A stretch of 53,514 nt of DNA from an uncultured Roseburia sp. (GTDB lineage Bacteria > Bacillota > Clostridia > Lachnospirales > Lachnospiraceae), in NCBI GenBank assembly GCA_900539115.1, contig UQAQ01000019.1:1-53514 (forward strand), given 5' to 3'. The notes beneath the pieces are model-generated. The model was not told the origin of the DNA and ran no database searches. It was given only the letters and a program-made list of their open reading frames with translations. Within the stretch, counting starts at the first letter, position 1; every line of letters starts with the position of its first letter. Shown here piece after piece: positions 8,396 through 18,189 of the stretch. A program made the position numbers and the translations under genes.

Positions 8396-9889
8396 ATGAA
8401 ACAAAAACGAAAAATAGGTTTGCTCAGTCTTTTTCTCGTACTCAGTATGCTTGTCTTTACGGCATGCGGACAGGAAAAGAAGGCGGCGAATTCTGTGATC
8501 CATGTAGGAACCAATGCAGAATTTCCTCCCTTTGAGTACATTGACGAAAATGGCGAGATTGCCGGCTTTGATGTCGCAGTCATGAAAGCCATCGGAGAAG
8601 AAATGGGATATGACGTTGAATTTACCAATATGGAATTCAAATCTCTCACCGCTTCTCTGAAAACCGGCGGGCTTGATGCCGTCGCTGCCGGTATGACAAT
8701 TACCGAAGACCGAAAACAATCCGTCGATTTTTCCGATGGATACTATGAAGCGACACAGTGTATCGTCGTTTCCAAAGACAGTCCGGTAACTGCCATGAAA
8801 GATCTGGAAGGCAAAAAAATCGCCGTTCAGGAAGGAACCACCGGAGACCTGATGGTAACTCCGGGAACCGATGACTCTGTCCTTACAGATTCTACCGTAA
8901 AACGTTTTAAAAAAGGTTCCGACGCGATCATTGAGTTAAAAAACGGCGGTGTCGATGCGGTCGTGATCGACAAGGCACCGGCGGAACGCTTTGTTTCACT
9001 GAACGAGGACAGCCTGAAATGCGTGCAGGATTCCGAAGCCAGTGAAGTATATGGAATCGCTGTACAGAAAGGCAATACGAAACTGTTAAATGACATCAAT
9101 GAAGGATTGAAAAAAATCAAGGAAAATGGTACCTTTGATCAGATCTTTGAAGAATATATCAATGGAAATACCAATGGTGCCAGCGTAAAATCCGACAATT
9201 TCTTTGTCAATCTGTTCAATAAATTTAAGTATGTATTTATTGATACCAAAGGCTATGCCCTTTTAGGAAAAGGCCTTGGTGTCACTTTAGGAATTTCCTT
9301 TGCGGCAGCACTGCTTGGCATCGTGCTCGGTTTCCTTGTCGCTTTGATGAAATTGACAGAGGTCCGCAAAAAGAAAAAAACATTCCTCTCCCATGTTGCA
9401 AATATATATATTGATATACTGCGTGGTACACCGGTTATGGTGCAGCTGCTTATCATTTATATGGTGATTTTCCAAAACAAACTGGGAATTGTCGCTGCGA
9501 TCCTTACTTTTGGAATCAACAGCGGTGCTTATGTCGCTGAAAATATCCGCGCCGGTATTCTTGCCGTAGACCCCGGTCAAATGGAAGGCGGACGTTCTCT
9601 TGGCTTCACATACCGTCAGACGATGCGCTATATCATTCTTCCGCAGGCGATCAAAAATATTCTGCCTGCCCTTGGAAATGAAATGATCACTCTCGTAAAA
9701 GAGACATCCATCGTCGGTTATGTAGCAATTGCGGATCTTACAAAAGCATCCGACTTTATCATATCAAGAACTTATGAAACATTTTTACCGCTCATTGCGA
9801 TTGCCTTAATTTATTATATCATTGTTAAGATTATGACAAAGGCTTTGCAATACATGGAAAGGAGGCTGCGTCAAAGTGATAACCGTTAA
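8396..9889 (+). CDS. Amino-acid ABC transporter: fused binding protein and permease
   Basis: A 497-residue fusion. It starts with a lipoprotein signal (lipobox FTAC, Cys24), then a periplasmic-type solute-binding domain (about 30-265; HVGTNAEFPPFEY, GFDVAVMKAIGEEMGYDVEF) of the polar amino-acid family. A HisM/GlnP-type permease follows (about 280-497) with the EAA-loop region ENIRAGILAVDPGQMEGGRSLG. The lipidated binding domain would sit outside next to its own channel. The gene begins 3 bp after pyrI, with AAAGGAG at the pyrI end, and overlaps the ATPase gene by 14 bp. Substrate probably glutamine or another polar amino acid; specificity cannot be read from the sequence. Confidence 0.93.
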   Translation: MKQKRKIGLLSLFLVLSMLVFTACGQEKKAANSVIHVGTNAEFPPFEYIDENGEIAGFDVAVMKAIGEEMGYDVEFTNMEFKSLTASLKTGGLDAVAAGMTITEDRKQSVDFSDGYYEATQCIVVSKDSPVTAMKDLEGKKIAVQEGTTGDLMVTPGTDDSVLTDSTVKRFKKGSDAIIELKNGGVDAVVIDKAPAERFVSLNEDSLKCVQDSEASEVYGIAVQKGNTKLLNDINEGLKKIKENGTFDQIFEEYINGNTNGASVKSDNFFVNLFNKFKYVFIDTKGYALLGKGLGVTLGISFAAALLGIVLGFLVALMKLTEVRKKKKTFLSHVANIYIDILRGTPVMVQLLIIYMVIFQNKLGIVAAILTFGINSGAYVAENIRAGILAVDPGQMEGGRSLGFTYRQTMRYIILPQAIKNILPALGNEMITLVKETSIVGYVAIADLTKASDFIISRTYETFLPLIAIALIYYIIVKIMTKALQYMERRLRQSDNR

Positions 9890-10595
9890 AAATCTGAAGA
9901 AAAATTTTGGTGATCTCACCGTGTTAAAAGGAATCGATGTAACGATTGAAAAAGGGGAATGCGTCGTCGTAATCGGTCCTTCCGGTTCCGGTAAAAGTAC
10001 TTTTCTTCGTTGCCTGAATCGTCTTGAAGAGCCGGACGGCGGTGAAATTGATATCGAGGGCACGGACCTTCTCTCTCCACACACGGACATCAATGAGATG
10101 CGCCAGCGGATTGGAATGGTATTTCAGCATTTTAATCTGTTTCCTCACAAAACCATTTTGGAAAATGTGACGCTTGCACCGATCAAATTAAAGAAAATGC
10201 CGCAAAAAGAGGCCGAGGATGCTGCGCTTGAACTGCTTCGCCGCGTTGGGATTGAAGATAAGGCATCAGTATATCCTTCTACCCTATCCGGTGGGCAAAA
10301 ACAGCGTGTCGCCATCGCAAGATCTCTTGCCATGAATCCGCAGGTCATGTTGTTTGATGAGCCGACTTCTGCGCTTGATCCGGAGATGGTCGGCGAAGTT
10401 CTGGATGTTATGAAAAATCTTGCCAAAGAAGGGATGACGATGGTCGTCGTAACCCACGAAATGGGATTTGCAAAAGAAGTTGCCAATCGTGTACTGTTTA
10501 TGGCAGATGGTGTGATCTTAGAGGAAGGTACGCCGGAAGAAATCTTCGAACACCCTCAGCATGAAAGAACGAAAGCATTTATTAAAGCGATTTAA
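9876..10595 (+). CDS. Amino-acid ABC transporter ATP-binding protein (GlnQ-like)
   Basis: A 239-residue ATPase that powers the upstream fused transporter. Walker A GPSGSGKST (about 34-42), Q-loop in GMVFQHFNLFPH, signature LSGGQKQR, Walker B VMLFDEPTSALD and the H-loop VTHEMGF are all intact, and the best match is the polar amino-acid subclass. It starts with GTG at 9876, supported by AAAGGAGG, inside the end of the permease gene, which suggests translational coupling. A strong terminator follows. Confidence 0.96.
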   Translation: MITVKNLKKNFGDLTVLKGIDVTIEKGECVVVIGPSGSGKSTFLRCLNRLEEPDGGEIDIEGTDLLSPHTDINEMRQRIGMVFQHFNLFPHKTILENVTLAPIKLKKMPQKEAEDAALELLRRVGIEDKASVYPSTLSGGQKQRVAIARSLAMNPQVMLFDEPTSALDPEMVGEVLDVMKNLAKEGMTMVVVTHEMGFAKEVANRVLFMADGVILEEGTPEEIFEHPQHERTKAFIKAI

Positions 10596-10612
10596 TATCA
10601 TTATTTCCATAC

Positions 10613-10639
10613 AAAAAGGACTGCGTTGCAGTCCTTTTT
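10613..10639. terminator. Bidirectional rho-independent terminator
   Basis: A 12-bp perfect stem (10613-10624 with 10628-10639) and GTT loop. A-rich 5' and T-rich 3' sides let it end both the plus-strand transporter operon and the minus-strand fhs transcript. Confidence 0.92.
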
Positions 10640-10664
10640 TATATTAAGTATTCAAACTTCTGTT

Positions 10665-12335
10665 TTAGAACAATCCTGTGATCTGTCCATTGTCATCGAC
10701 ATCAATGCCTTCTGCTGCTGGAACCTTAGGAAGCCCAGGCATAGTCATAACCGTTCCGGTGATTGCTACGACAAATCCGGCACCTGCCGATACATAAACT
10801 TCACGGATATGGATCGTAAAGTCTTTCGGACGGCCAAGCAATGTTGGATCATCGGAAAGCGAATATTGATTTTTCGCCATGCAGACCGGCATATTGCCAA
10901 ATCCTAATTTTTCCAGTCTGGCCAATTCTTTTTCTACCGCTTTATCATAAACCACATCTTTTGCTCCATAAATCTCTTTGGCAATCGTCTCGATTTTTTC
11001 CGTCAAAGATTTGGAATCTTCATACAGGCAGTGGAAATTGCTTTCTTTGTTTTCAATGGTATCGATCACTTTATTTGCCAGTTCAATACCGCCTTCGCCG
11101 CCTTTTTCCCATACTTGTGACAATGCAAATTCGCAGCCTCTCTCTTCGCAGAATTCTTTTACATAATTCAATTCCGCTTCGGTATCGGTCACAAACTGGT
11201 TCAATGTCACGACACAAGGCACGCCGTATTTGGATACATTTTCAATATGTTTTTCAAGATTGACAATCCCTTTTTTCAAAGCTTCTAAGTTCTCTGCACC
11301 AAGGTCTTCTTTCTTCACACCGCCATTGTATTTGAGGGCGCGTACGGTAGCAACAAGAACTACGGCATCCGGTTTCAGATCCGCCATACGGCATTTGATA
11401 TCAAAGAATTTTTCGGCTCCGAGGTCTGCACCAAATCCAGCTTCCGTAATTGTGTAATCCGCTAATTTAAGGGCTGTTTTTGTCGCTCTCACACTGTTAC
11501 ATCCATGTGCGATATTGGCAAATGGACCGCCATGTACAAGTGCCGGTGTATGCTCCAGTGTCTGGATCAGGTTTGGCTTCAATGCTTCTTTTAACAAAGC
11601 TGCCATCGCACCAACGGCGTTGATCTCTTTCGCGGTTACCGGTTCTCCATCATAATTATAAGCAACGATAATACGTCCAAGACGTTCTTTCAGATCTTTC
11701 ATATTATCGGACAGACAAAGAATCGCCATGATCTCGGAAGCTACCGTGATGATAAAATGATCTTCTCGAGTCACACCATCTACTTTTCTTCCCAAGCCAA
11801 CAGTGATATTTCGAAGAACGCGGTCATTCATATCGACGCAGCGTTTCCATACAATCTGCTTTGGATCGATGCGAAGAGTATTCCCCTGCTGGATGTGATT
11901 GTCAAGCATCGCTGCGAGAAGGTTATTGGCAGAAGTAATGGCATGAAAATCTCCGGTAAAATGAAGATTTAATTCATCCATCGGTACAACCTGCGCATAA
12001 CCGCCGCCTGCAGCACCACCTTTTAATCCAAAACATGGTCCGAGAGATGGCTCACGAAGGGCAATGATGGCTTTTTTCCCAATTTTATCCATTGCCTGAC
12101 CGAGACCTACGGTCGTCGTTGTCTTTCCCTCTCCTGCCGGTGTCGGATTGATCGCTGTTACGAGAATCAATTTCCCATCCGGGCGGTCTTTGATCTGATC
12201 CCAAAGATCATCGGTAATCTTTGCTTTATATTTTCCGTAAAGATCCAGGTCGTCCATTGTAATATTTAATTTTTCAGCTACTTGTTGAATCGGAAGCAGG
12301 TCTGCCTCCATAGCGATTTCAATATCTGATTTCAT
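10665..12335 (-). CDS. fhs: Formate--tetrahydrofolate ligase
   Basis: Makes 10-formyl-THF from formate, THF and ATP, feeding one-carbon metabolism. The 556 residues include the P-loop TPAGEGKTTTTVGL (about 65-78), EPSLGPCFGLKGGAAGGGYA and a C-terminal GAGFVVAITGTVMTMPGLP. A full-length copy. AGGAGG precedes the ATG. It is last in the ftsK/ATP-grasp run, separated from the upstream ligase gene by 50 bp that contains a possible -10 (TATACT on minus), so it may also have its own promoter. Confidence 0.97.
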   Translation of the reverse strand: MKSDIEIAMEADLLPIQQVAEKLNITMDDLDLYGKYKAKITDDLWDQIKDRPDGKLILVTAINPTPAGEGKTTTTVGLGQAMDKIGKKAIIALREPSLGPCFGLKGGAAGGGYAQVVPMDELNLHFTGDFHAITSANNLLAAMLDNHIQQGNTLRIDPKQIVWKRCVDMNDRVLRNITVGLGRKVDGVTREDHFIITVASEIMAILCLSDNMKDLKERLGRIIVAYNYDGEPVTAKEINAVGAMAALLKEALKPNLIQTLEHTPALVHGGPFANIAHGCNSVRATKTALKLADYTITEAGFGADLGAEKFFDIKCRMADLKPDAVVLVATVRALKYNGGVKKEDLGAENLEALKKGIVNLEKHIENVSKYGVPCVVTLNQFVTDTEAELNYVKEFCEERGCEFALSQVWEKGGEGGIELANKVIDTIENKESNFHCLYEDSKSLTEKIETIAKEIYGAKDVVYDKAVEKELARLEKLGFGNMPVCMAKNQYSLSDDPTLLGRPKDFTIHIREVYVSAGAGFVVAITGTVMTMPGLPKVPAAEGIDVDDNGQITGLF

Positions 12336-12385
12336 TTCAACTTCCTCCTAAAAGAATCATGTATTTAATAAGTATAACATAATAT

Positions 12386-13303
12386 TTATTTATCGAAAAG
12401 CATTTTCTGTATTTCTTTCATATAATCTGCCACAATATCCAGTTCCGGACAGCACCGGTAAAGCATCCGTGTACCGGCGACATCCTCGATCTCGCTGAGA
12501 ACAGGAGTTCCGTCTTCCTCAAAAATAAAGTCAATCCCCGCCATGCCAAACGAAAATTTTTTCAAAATGGCTTCGACTTCTTTTTGCGGTATTTGGTCTT
12601 TGGAAACCGCCTTCACTTTGCCGCCGCGTGAAAAATTAGCACGAAAATCTTTATCCGAGTGCCGCAGTATGGCAGCATAAATCTGATCTTTCAATACATA
12701 AACACGCATATCCCGGCTCTCTTTTCCGACAGGAAGCATGGGCTGGATAACATAATCCGTCTCTCTCAGTACCTTTTTCAGTTTGGCAGCTTCGTTTCGG
12801 AACGAATAGACTTCGCTTCCACCGTGTCCATCTGCGGTCTTAATCACAAAATCCTTTGCAGAACGGATTCGCACTTTTTCCTGCTCCTTAAATTTGGAAG
12901 AAAAATCCATATTTTCTAATAAATACTGTCTGACTTCTTCCGCAGAACAGCCTAAAATTTCATCTACCTTGTCACTATTGCAAGGTACCGTCGGAGTGCA
13001 GAACACAGTATCTTTCAGATACTCTCGTGTCTTTCCTTTGTGATTGCAAATCCCGCTGACAAACGAGGAATTCCACACAGGAATCTTCCGGTTTTCAAAT
13101 TCAGCATTGATCGACGGACAGATCGCACGGACAAGAACCGCACATGGCTGTATTCCTTTTTTCAGCAGCGAAAGATATTCGGTGTCAAGAACCGCTTTTA
13201 CATCAATATTATAAGGTTTCCCCCGTTCGGCAAACATTTCGACAAATGTGGAATTCCGATCAAGACCTGTTTTGTCATAAATCATCCATAATTCATTTGG
13301 CAT
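12386..13303 (-). CDS. ATP-grasp ligase-like protein (second of a tandem pair)
   Basis: A 305-residue cytoplasmic protein with an N-terminal pre-ATP-grasp domain and a RimK-like ATP-grasp fold. Visible: an ATP-binding lysine in DFVIKTADGHGGSEVY (about 150-165), QPMLPVGKESRDMRVYV, RANFSRGGK and GMAGIDFIFEEDGTPVLSEIE. Where RimK-type enzymes usually show an E-x-N metal pair, this protein reads EIED, so the asparagine is replaced. Its start lies inside the preceding ligase gene (11-bp overlap), with AAGGAG in that coding sequence. Acceptor and amino substrate unknown; it may act with its neighbour as a heteromer or on consecutive additions. Confidence 0.85.
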   Translation of the reverse strand: MPNELWMIYDKTGLDRNSTFVEMFAERGKPYNIDVKAVLDTEYLSLLKKGIQPCAVLVRAICPSINAEFENRKIPVWNSSFVSGICNHKGKTREYLKDTVFCTPTVPCNSDKVDEILGCSAEEVRQYLLENMDFSSKFKEQEKVRIRSAKDFVIKTADGHGGSEVYSFRNEAAKLKKVLRETDYVIQPMLPVGKESRDMRVYVLKDQIYAAILRHSDKDFRANFSRGGKVKAVSKDQIPQKEVEAILKKFSFGMAGIDFIFEEDGTPVLSEIEDVAGTRMLYRCCPELDIVADYMKEIQKMLFDK

Positions 13304-14171
13304 GATGAGGTTCTCCTTGCTTCTTTATGTATTGTAGAATATACCAGGCAGTATTTACCCCGGTACAATCCAAAAGGTTTTTAAAATGCGCATTGGAATT
13401 TACTTCACATACCAAATATCCTTCCCGGCCAAACAGGAGATCCACCCCGGCAAAATCGCATTTTACCGCACGACAGGCTTTTACAGCGAGTTCGACAGCT
13501 TCTTTATCCGGTTGATAGACATGCATCTTGCCCCCATTGGAAACATTTGCCCGAAAATCGGTATCGGATGTTCGCTCCATCGCAGCGACGACCTCCTCTC
13601 CGACGACCTGCAGACGGATATCGCGACCGCTGCTCTCACGAATGTATTGCTGATATAAGAATGGCACGTTTTCCAATTTTTTTGTTAATTCAGACAACTC
13701 TTTATGGTCTTTTGCCATATATACTTGCTGTCCAAAAGAACCGAATGCTTCTTTTACAACAATTGGAAATCCTAATTTGTTTTCTATCTGTGACAGAAAA
13801 TCTAAATGCGGAAAGCCAATATTTTCGTAGGTCATAGGTGCCGGAAAAGTCAATGGCTGTGGCAGATTCTGCAACGAAAGTGCCAATGCGGTCTTTCGTT
13901 TGTCATCACAGATTTCAATCCCCTCGGCCGAGTTATAGACCGGAATGCCACACGAAGCAAGGTATTTTGCCAAAAGAATATCTTTGTCCCAAAAGAGAAC
14001 AAAATCCGGCTTTTTTTCCGTTGTCAGTTCAAACATTCCCAAGAAACATTCACTGTTTGTTTTCACAAAAAGATTTATCTTATGCTCTTTGGCTGCCTCC
14101 ATAAAAAGATCCGTTAATTCGGAAAACTTAGACGTATATAAAAAGCCGTTTACAATGATCCAGCCATACAT
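13293..14171 (-). CDS. ATP-grasp ligase, RimK-like (first of a tandem pair)
   Basis: A 292-residue ATP-grasp protein of the RimK/LysX-like type, which forms amide bonds through acyl-phosphate intermediates. ATP-binding lysine and glycine loop in FPIVVKEAFGSFGQQVY (about 140-155), arginine-rich SGRDIRLQVVGEEV, RANVSNGGKMH, and canonical metal residues in CEVNSNAHFKN. The gene starts 3 bp after the ftsK stop, with GAGGAAGAGG as binding site, so it is translated from the ftsK message. Substrate unknown. The sequence shows the intact catalytic pattern that the second ligase has partly lost. Confidence 0.88.
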   Translation of the reverse strand: MYGWIIVNGFLYTSKFSELTDLFMEAAKEHKINLFVKTNSECFLGMFELTTEKKPDFVLFWDKDILLAKYLASCGIPVYNSAEGIEICDDKRKTALALSLQNLPQPLTFPAPMTYENIGFPHLDFLSQIENKLGFPIVVKEAFGSFGQQVYMAKDHKELSELTKKLENVPFLYQQYIRESSGRDIRLQVVGEEVVAAMERTSDTDFRANVSNGGKMHVYQPDKEAVELAVKACRAVKCDFAGVDLLFGREGYLVCEVNSNAHFKNLLDCTGVNTAWYILQYIKKQGEPHHAK

Positions 14172-14174
14172 AAT

Positions 14175-16655
14175 TTAGCCCTCTTCCTCAAGATAATTTT
14201 CAAACTGTTCCATTGACATCAAGATCACACGAGGTTTGGTGCCTTCTTCCGGTCCTACGACACCGGCATCGGAAAGCTGATCCATAATTCTCGCGGCACG
14301 ATTAAATCCGATGCGGAATACTCGCTGCAGCATACCGATTGAGGCCTTGTCCTTTTCAATGATAAATTTGGCAGCTTCAACAAATAATTCATCGCGCTCC
14401 GGACCACTTATGAAATCGCCAGACGTTCCCGGCGATTTCGTGCCAACCGGATTTTCTTCAATATGTTTACTGATTTCTTCATTGTAAGCCGGGCCATTCA
14501 TATGCTCTTTCAGGAACGCGACGACTTGATCACGTTCTTCGTCAGAGACGAATGCGCCCTGCACACGAACCGGTTTTGGATAATCCTGTGGAGCAAATAA
14601 CATATCCCCATTTCCCAACAATTTTTCTGCTCCGGAACCATCGATGATCGTACGTGAATCGATCGCGGAGGATACAGAAAGGGCGATACGTGATGGGATA
14701 TTTGCCTTGATCAGTCCGGTGATAACATTGACAGACGGACGCTGTGTAGCAAGTACCAGATGGATTCCCGCTGCACGGGCAAGCTGTGCAAGACGACAGA
14801 CAGCATCTTCTACTTCATTGGAAGCAACCATCATAAGATCGGCAAACTCGTCCACCACAATGACGATCTGGCACATCTTTTCATACGTATTATCTTCATT
14901 GTGCTTCAGACCGGCGATTTTTTTATTGTAACTCTTGATATCACGTACTCCGAGAGCAGCAAATTTTTCATAACGAACCGTCATTTCCTGAACTGCCCAG
15001 TTTAATGCGGCGGATGCCTTTTTCGGATCTGTCACGACAGGAATCAGCATATGCGGAATATCGGCATATGCCGTCAATTCAACCATTTTCGGGTCGACCA
15101 TAATAAATTTGACATCATTTGGGTTCGCCTTATACAAGATACTCATGATCAGTGTATTGATACATACTGATTTACCGGAACCCGTGGCGCCGGCAATGAG
15201 CATATGCGGCATTTTTGCGATATCGGTCACAATCGTCTTTCCACCGATATCTTTTCCGACGGCAAACGTCACATTGGATTTTGCATTGATAAATTCCGGA
15301 CTTTCCAAAAGTTCACGCAAAGTAACCGTGTTTCTTTTCGCGTTTGGAACTTCAATTCCGACAGCTGCTTTTCCGGGGATCGGAGCCTCGATTCGGATGT
15401 CTGATGCCGCCAGACTAAGTTTGATATCGTCTGCCAGACGGGTAATACTGTTTACTTTAACCCCTTGCTCCGGAACCAGTTCATACCGGGTGACACTCGG
15501 TCCGCAGCTGACATCTCCCATTTTTACTTTGACGCCAAAACTATCCAATGTATCCTGAAGTTTCTTCGCCGTCTGCAGCAAGTCGCTGTCACTTTGTCCG
15601 CCACTTCCCTTTTTCGGTTTTGAAAGCAGATCCAGTGATGGAAATTGATATTCGGAATCTTGAGAGGAAGCCGGCTGTGATTTGGTATTTGGTTCCGCCG
15701 GCTTTTGTGCAGGCTCTGACATAGCAGAAACCGACGTCTTTTTCTCCGGTTTTGGTAGTTCCTTTTTCTCAGCAGCGGCAGTTTTCGCTTCCTGTTTTTC
15801 TTTTTTGCTTTTTCCAAATTTTGTCTCTAATTCTTCTTTGTAAACGATAGGCTCCTGCTGGCCTTCACGGATGATCGAGATTTCCGGGATCTCCTCTTTC
15901 ACCGGTTTTTCTTCTTTCGGCATCTCTTTTGCCGGTTTTTCAGGTGTTTTTTGCGGTTCGGAGATTTCTTTCATCTTACCTTTATCTGCCTTTTTGCGAC
16001 GTTTTCTATTTGCAAAAGTGTGTGTCTGCATCGTACGAGCATGATCTTCCGGATAACGGATCTCCGGTTCTTCATACTCGATATATTCTTCCTGATCTTC
16101 TTTGTGTTCTGCGTACAATTCGCGAATCGCCGAAAAGATCAGCTTTCTCGTCGCCAGCATGACAAACAAAAGGCTCAGTCCCAAAATAATAATAATCGCG
16201 CCGGCTCTTCCAAGCAGTGTACCAAATAGCGTGGAAAGAATTCCACCCATAAATCCACCGCCGATATGTTCGGAACTGGATTCTTTAAAAATATCAATCA
16301 AGTTTGATATTTCAGGATCGACCACCCACTGAAAGATACCGCATAAACATATGTAAAGGAGGGCAAGATAAATAATCTTGCGCCGTACTTCCGGTCTTTC
16401 CGGATTGGAAATAAAAAAACCGCTTCCGATGGGAAATGCCAGCGGAAAAATATAAGCGGTGGCTCCAAATAATCCAAACAAAAGACTTCCGATCAAATTT
16501 CCTACCGGACCACACATTCCAAATAAACTAAGCAGTGCCAGTAAGGAAAATATAATGATCGCAAGCAATATAATTTCTTTTGCCAGTGGAGAATTTGTTT
16601 GTTTTGAATTTTGTCTTTTCTTTTTTGCTTTCGAATTTTTTGTCTTTGACGCCAT
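14175..16655 (-). CDS. ftsK: DNA translocase FtsK/SpoIIIE
   Basis: A membrane-anchored ATPase that pumps chromosomal DNA through the division or sporulation septum. The 826 residues have an N-terminal set of about four membrane segments (30-185), a long charged Lys/Glu/Pro linker (about 190-370), and the RecA-like motor with Walker A GATGSGKSVCIN and Walker B IVIVVDEFADLMM. A C-terminal winged-helix gamma domain (GFNRAARIMDQLSDAGVVG) recognises polar DNA signals. Length and order match the SpoIIIE/FtsK class. The linker is poorly conserved in general. Preceded by a tepA-like gene, as in other Firmicutes. Confidence 0.96.
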   Translation of the reverse strand: MASKTKNSKAKKKRQNSKQTNSPLAKEIILLAIIIFSLLALLSLFGMCGPVGNLIGSLLFGLFGATAYIFPLAFPIGSGFFISNPERPEVRRKIIYLALLYICLCGIFQWVVDPEISNLIDIFKESSSEHIGGGFMGGILSTLFGTLLGRAGAIIIILGLSLLFVMLATRKLIFSAIRELYAEHKEDQEEYIEYEEPEIRYPEDHARTMQTHTFANRKRRKKADKGKMKEISEPQKTPEKPAKEMPKEEKPVKEEIPEISIIREGQQEPIVYKEELETKFGKSKKEKQEAKTAAAEKKELPKPEKKTSVSAMSEPAQKPAEPNTKSQPASSQDSEYQFPSLDLLSKPKKGSGGQSDSDLLQTAKKLQDTLDSFGVKVKMGDVSCGPSVTRYELVPEQGVKVNSITRLADDIKLSLAASDIRIEAPIPGKAAVGIEVPNAKRNTVTLRELLESPEFINAKSNVTFAVGKDIGGKTIVTDIAKMPHMLIAGATGSGKSVCINTLIMSILYKANPNDVKFIMVDPKMVELTAYADIPHMLIPVVTDPKKASAALNWAVQEMTVRYEKFAALGVRDIKSYNKKIAGLKHNEDNTYEKMCQIVIVVDEFADLMMVASNEVEDAVCRLAQLARAAGIHLVLATQRPSVNVITGLIKANIPSRIALSVSSAIDSRTIIDGSGAEKLLGNGDMLFAPQDYPKPVRVQGAFVSDEERDQVVAFLKEHMNGPAYNEEISKHIEENPVGTKSPGTSGDFISGPERDELFVEAAKFIIEKDKASIGMLQRVFRIGFNRAARIMDQLSDAGVVGPEEGTKPRVILMSMEQFENYLEEEG

Positions 16656-16686
16656 ACTCTTTCAAACCTCTCTTTATTTTCTGGGA

Positions 16687-17313
16687 TTATTGCGGACATT
16701 GTTTTAAATAGTCCATCACATCGGAAAGGGTTCCGACTTTGTCTACAAGTCCCTCTTCCACAGCTTGTCCGCCTACAAGGAGCGTTCCCAGATCTTTTGC
16801 AAACATGGAAGTGTTCATCATCAACTCTTCCACATGTGTTTTCGTAAGCCCCCGTTTTCGGACGATAAAATCAACGATTCTCGCCTGAATTTTTTCAAAT
16901 TGATCATAACTTTGTGGTGCCCCAAGAATCGTGCCACTCATCCTCACCGGATGAAGAATCATCGTCGCACTCGGTACGATACAAGAAAAATCTGTCGCTA
17001 CCGCAAGGGGAACTCCGATCGAATGACTGTCTCCTATGATAAAAGACGCCGTTGGCGTTTTTAATCCGCTGATCATCTCGGCAAGTGCCAGTCCACAGGA
17101 AACATCGCCGCCAATCGTGTTAAGAATAAATAATATCCCTTGAATTTCACTATTTTCATCATAAGCTGCCAACATCGGCAGCAAATGTTCATATTTTGTC
17201 GTTTTGACAGTTCCCGAACTGCCTTCATGACCTTCAATCTCTCCGATGATCGTAATGATCTCAATGCCTCCGACGCGGCATTCTCCAAATTCTTTGATCT
17301 GCTCTGTATTCAT
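16687..17313 (-). CDS. tepA: ClpP-class serine protease, TepA/YmfB-like
   Basis: A 208-residue ClpP-fold protein. The nucleophile is Ser98 in GDSHSIG and the histidine is His121 in ILHPVR, with NTIGGDVSCGLA at about 65-77 forming the ClpP-type glycine strand. It resembles TepA of Bacillus, implicated in translocation and processing of secreted proteins, rather than true ClpP, because it lacks the usual ClpP N-terminus and sits directly before ftsK. AGGAGG precedes the ATG. Cytoplasmic; no signal peptide. Confidence 0.88.
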   Translation of the reverse strand: MNTEQIKEFGECRVGGIEIITIIGEIEGHEGSSGTVKTTKYEHLLPMLAAYDENSEIQGILFILNTIGGDVSCGLALAEMISGLKTPTASFIIGDSHSIGVPLAVATDFSCIVPSATMILHPVRMSGTILGAPQSYDQFEKIQARIVDFIVRKRGLTKTHVEELMMNTSMFAKDLGTLLVGGQAVEEGLVDKVGTLSDVMDYLKQCPQ

Positions 17314-17360
17314 ATGTCATACCTCCTGTTAAGAAATAGTATGACAATTTTTCGAAGATC

Positions 17361-18170
17361 CTATACGTCTTTTTGGAGAAAGGAGGCATATAAAGCAGGT
17401 TTCCGATCGTTAGCAACCGGAAATTCTTTTTTCCAGCGTCGAACGTGATCCGGTTCTATCTTTATCATAAGGCATTCATCTCCATAAGAGGTCGCTTTGT
17501 AAGCGACAGAAAGTGGTCTGCCATCATAATCATACGCGGCACTGGAAGCCTCATAATCCAGCGACACATCTTTTCCTATCCGGTTGACACCCAAAACATA
17601 TGCCTGTGTCTCAACGGCTCTTGCCGGAAGCAGCGTGTTCCAATGTGCGACACGTCCTTTCGGCCAGTTTGCGATCACGGCAATCGCATCGCAGCTTCGC
17701 ATCGCCTGATAAAGTTCCGGAAAACGCAGATCATAGCAGATGGATAACCCGAAGATCACCCCATCGATCGATACTGTAACCAGTCGGTCACCTCCGCAAT
17801 AATGCTCATTTTCTTCTCCATAGGAAAACGGATGAATTTTTGTATAATCTCCAAGAATCTTTCCGGCATCTACGACAGCCATATGATTTTTCGCGAAACC
17901 GTCTTTTTCCCCTTTTTCAATATAACCAAAGCCGATCGCAATGGCATATTCTTTTGACAGGTGTTCAAAAAATTTGACTGTCTCCGAATCTTCTCCAGCC
18001 TTCTCGCCGTATTTTTGCGGATTCATCGTAAATCCGGTCAGTGTCATCTCCGGAAAAAGGATAAGGCGAGCCCCGCATTCCGAAGCTCGCTTTATCAATT
18101 CCAAACACTTATCCCGATTTACAGACTTATCTTCCCGGATAATGTCCATATTGGTAAGTGCAATCTTCAC
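17361..18170 (-). CDS. Carbon-nitrogen hydrolase, omega-amidase-like
   Basis: A 269-residue nitrilase-superfamily amidase. The catalytic triad is visible as Glu in FPEMTLTG (about 40), Lys in YTKIHPF (about 110) and Cys in ICYDLRFPELY (about 145). The pattern best fits the omega-amidase/YafV branch, which hydrolyses alpha-keto-glutaramate-type amides, but substrate cannot be fixed. The start is GTG at 18170, with GGAGATGAG upstream. It begins 20 bp after pnp and is probably co-transcribed. Confidence 0.88.
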   Translation of the reverse strand: MKIALTNMDIIREDKSVNRDKCLELIKRASECGARLILFPEMTLTGFTMNPQKYGEKAGEDSETVKFFEHLSKEYAIAIGFGYIEKGEKDGFAKNHMAVVDAGKILGDYTKIHPFSYGEENEHYCGGDRLVTVSIDGVIFGLSICYDLRFPELYQAMRSCDAIAVIANWPKGRVAHWNTLLPARAVETQAYVLGVNRIGKDVSLDYEASSAAYDYDGRPLSVAYKATSYGDECLMIKIEPDHVRRWKKEFPVANDRKPALYASFLQKDV

Positions 18171-18189
18171 TCTGTTCTCATCTCCAAGA

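Noticed and set aside
12336..12385. THF riboswitch before fhs
   Set aside because: Only 50 bp with no conserved riboswitch core.
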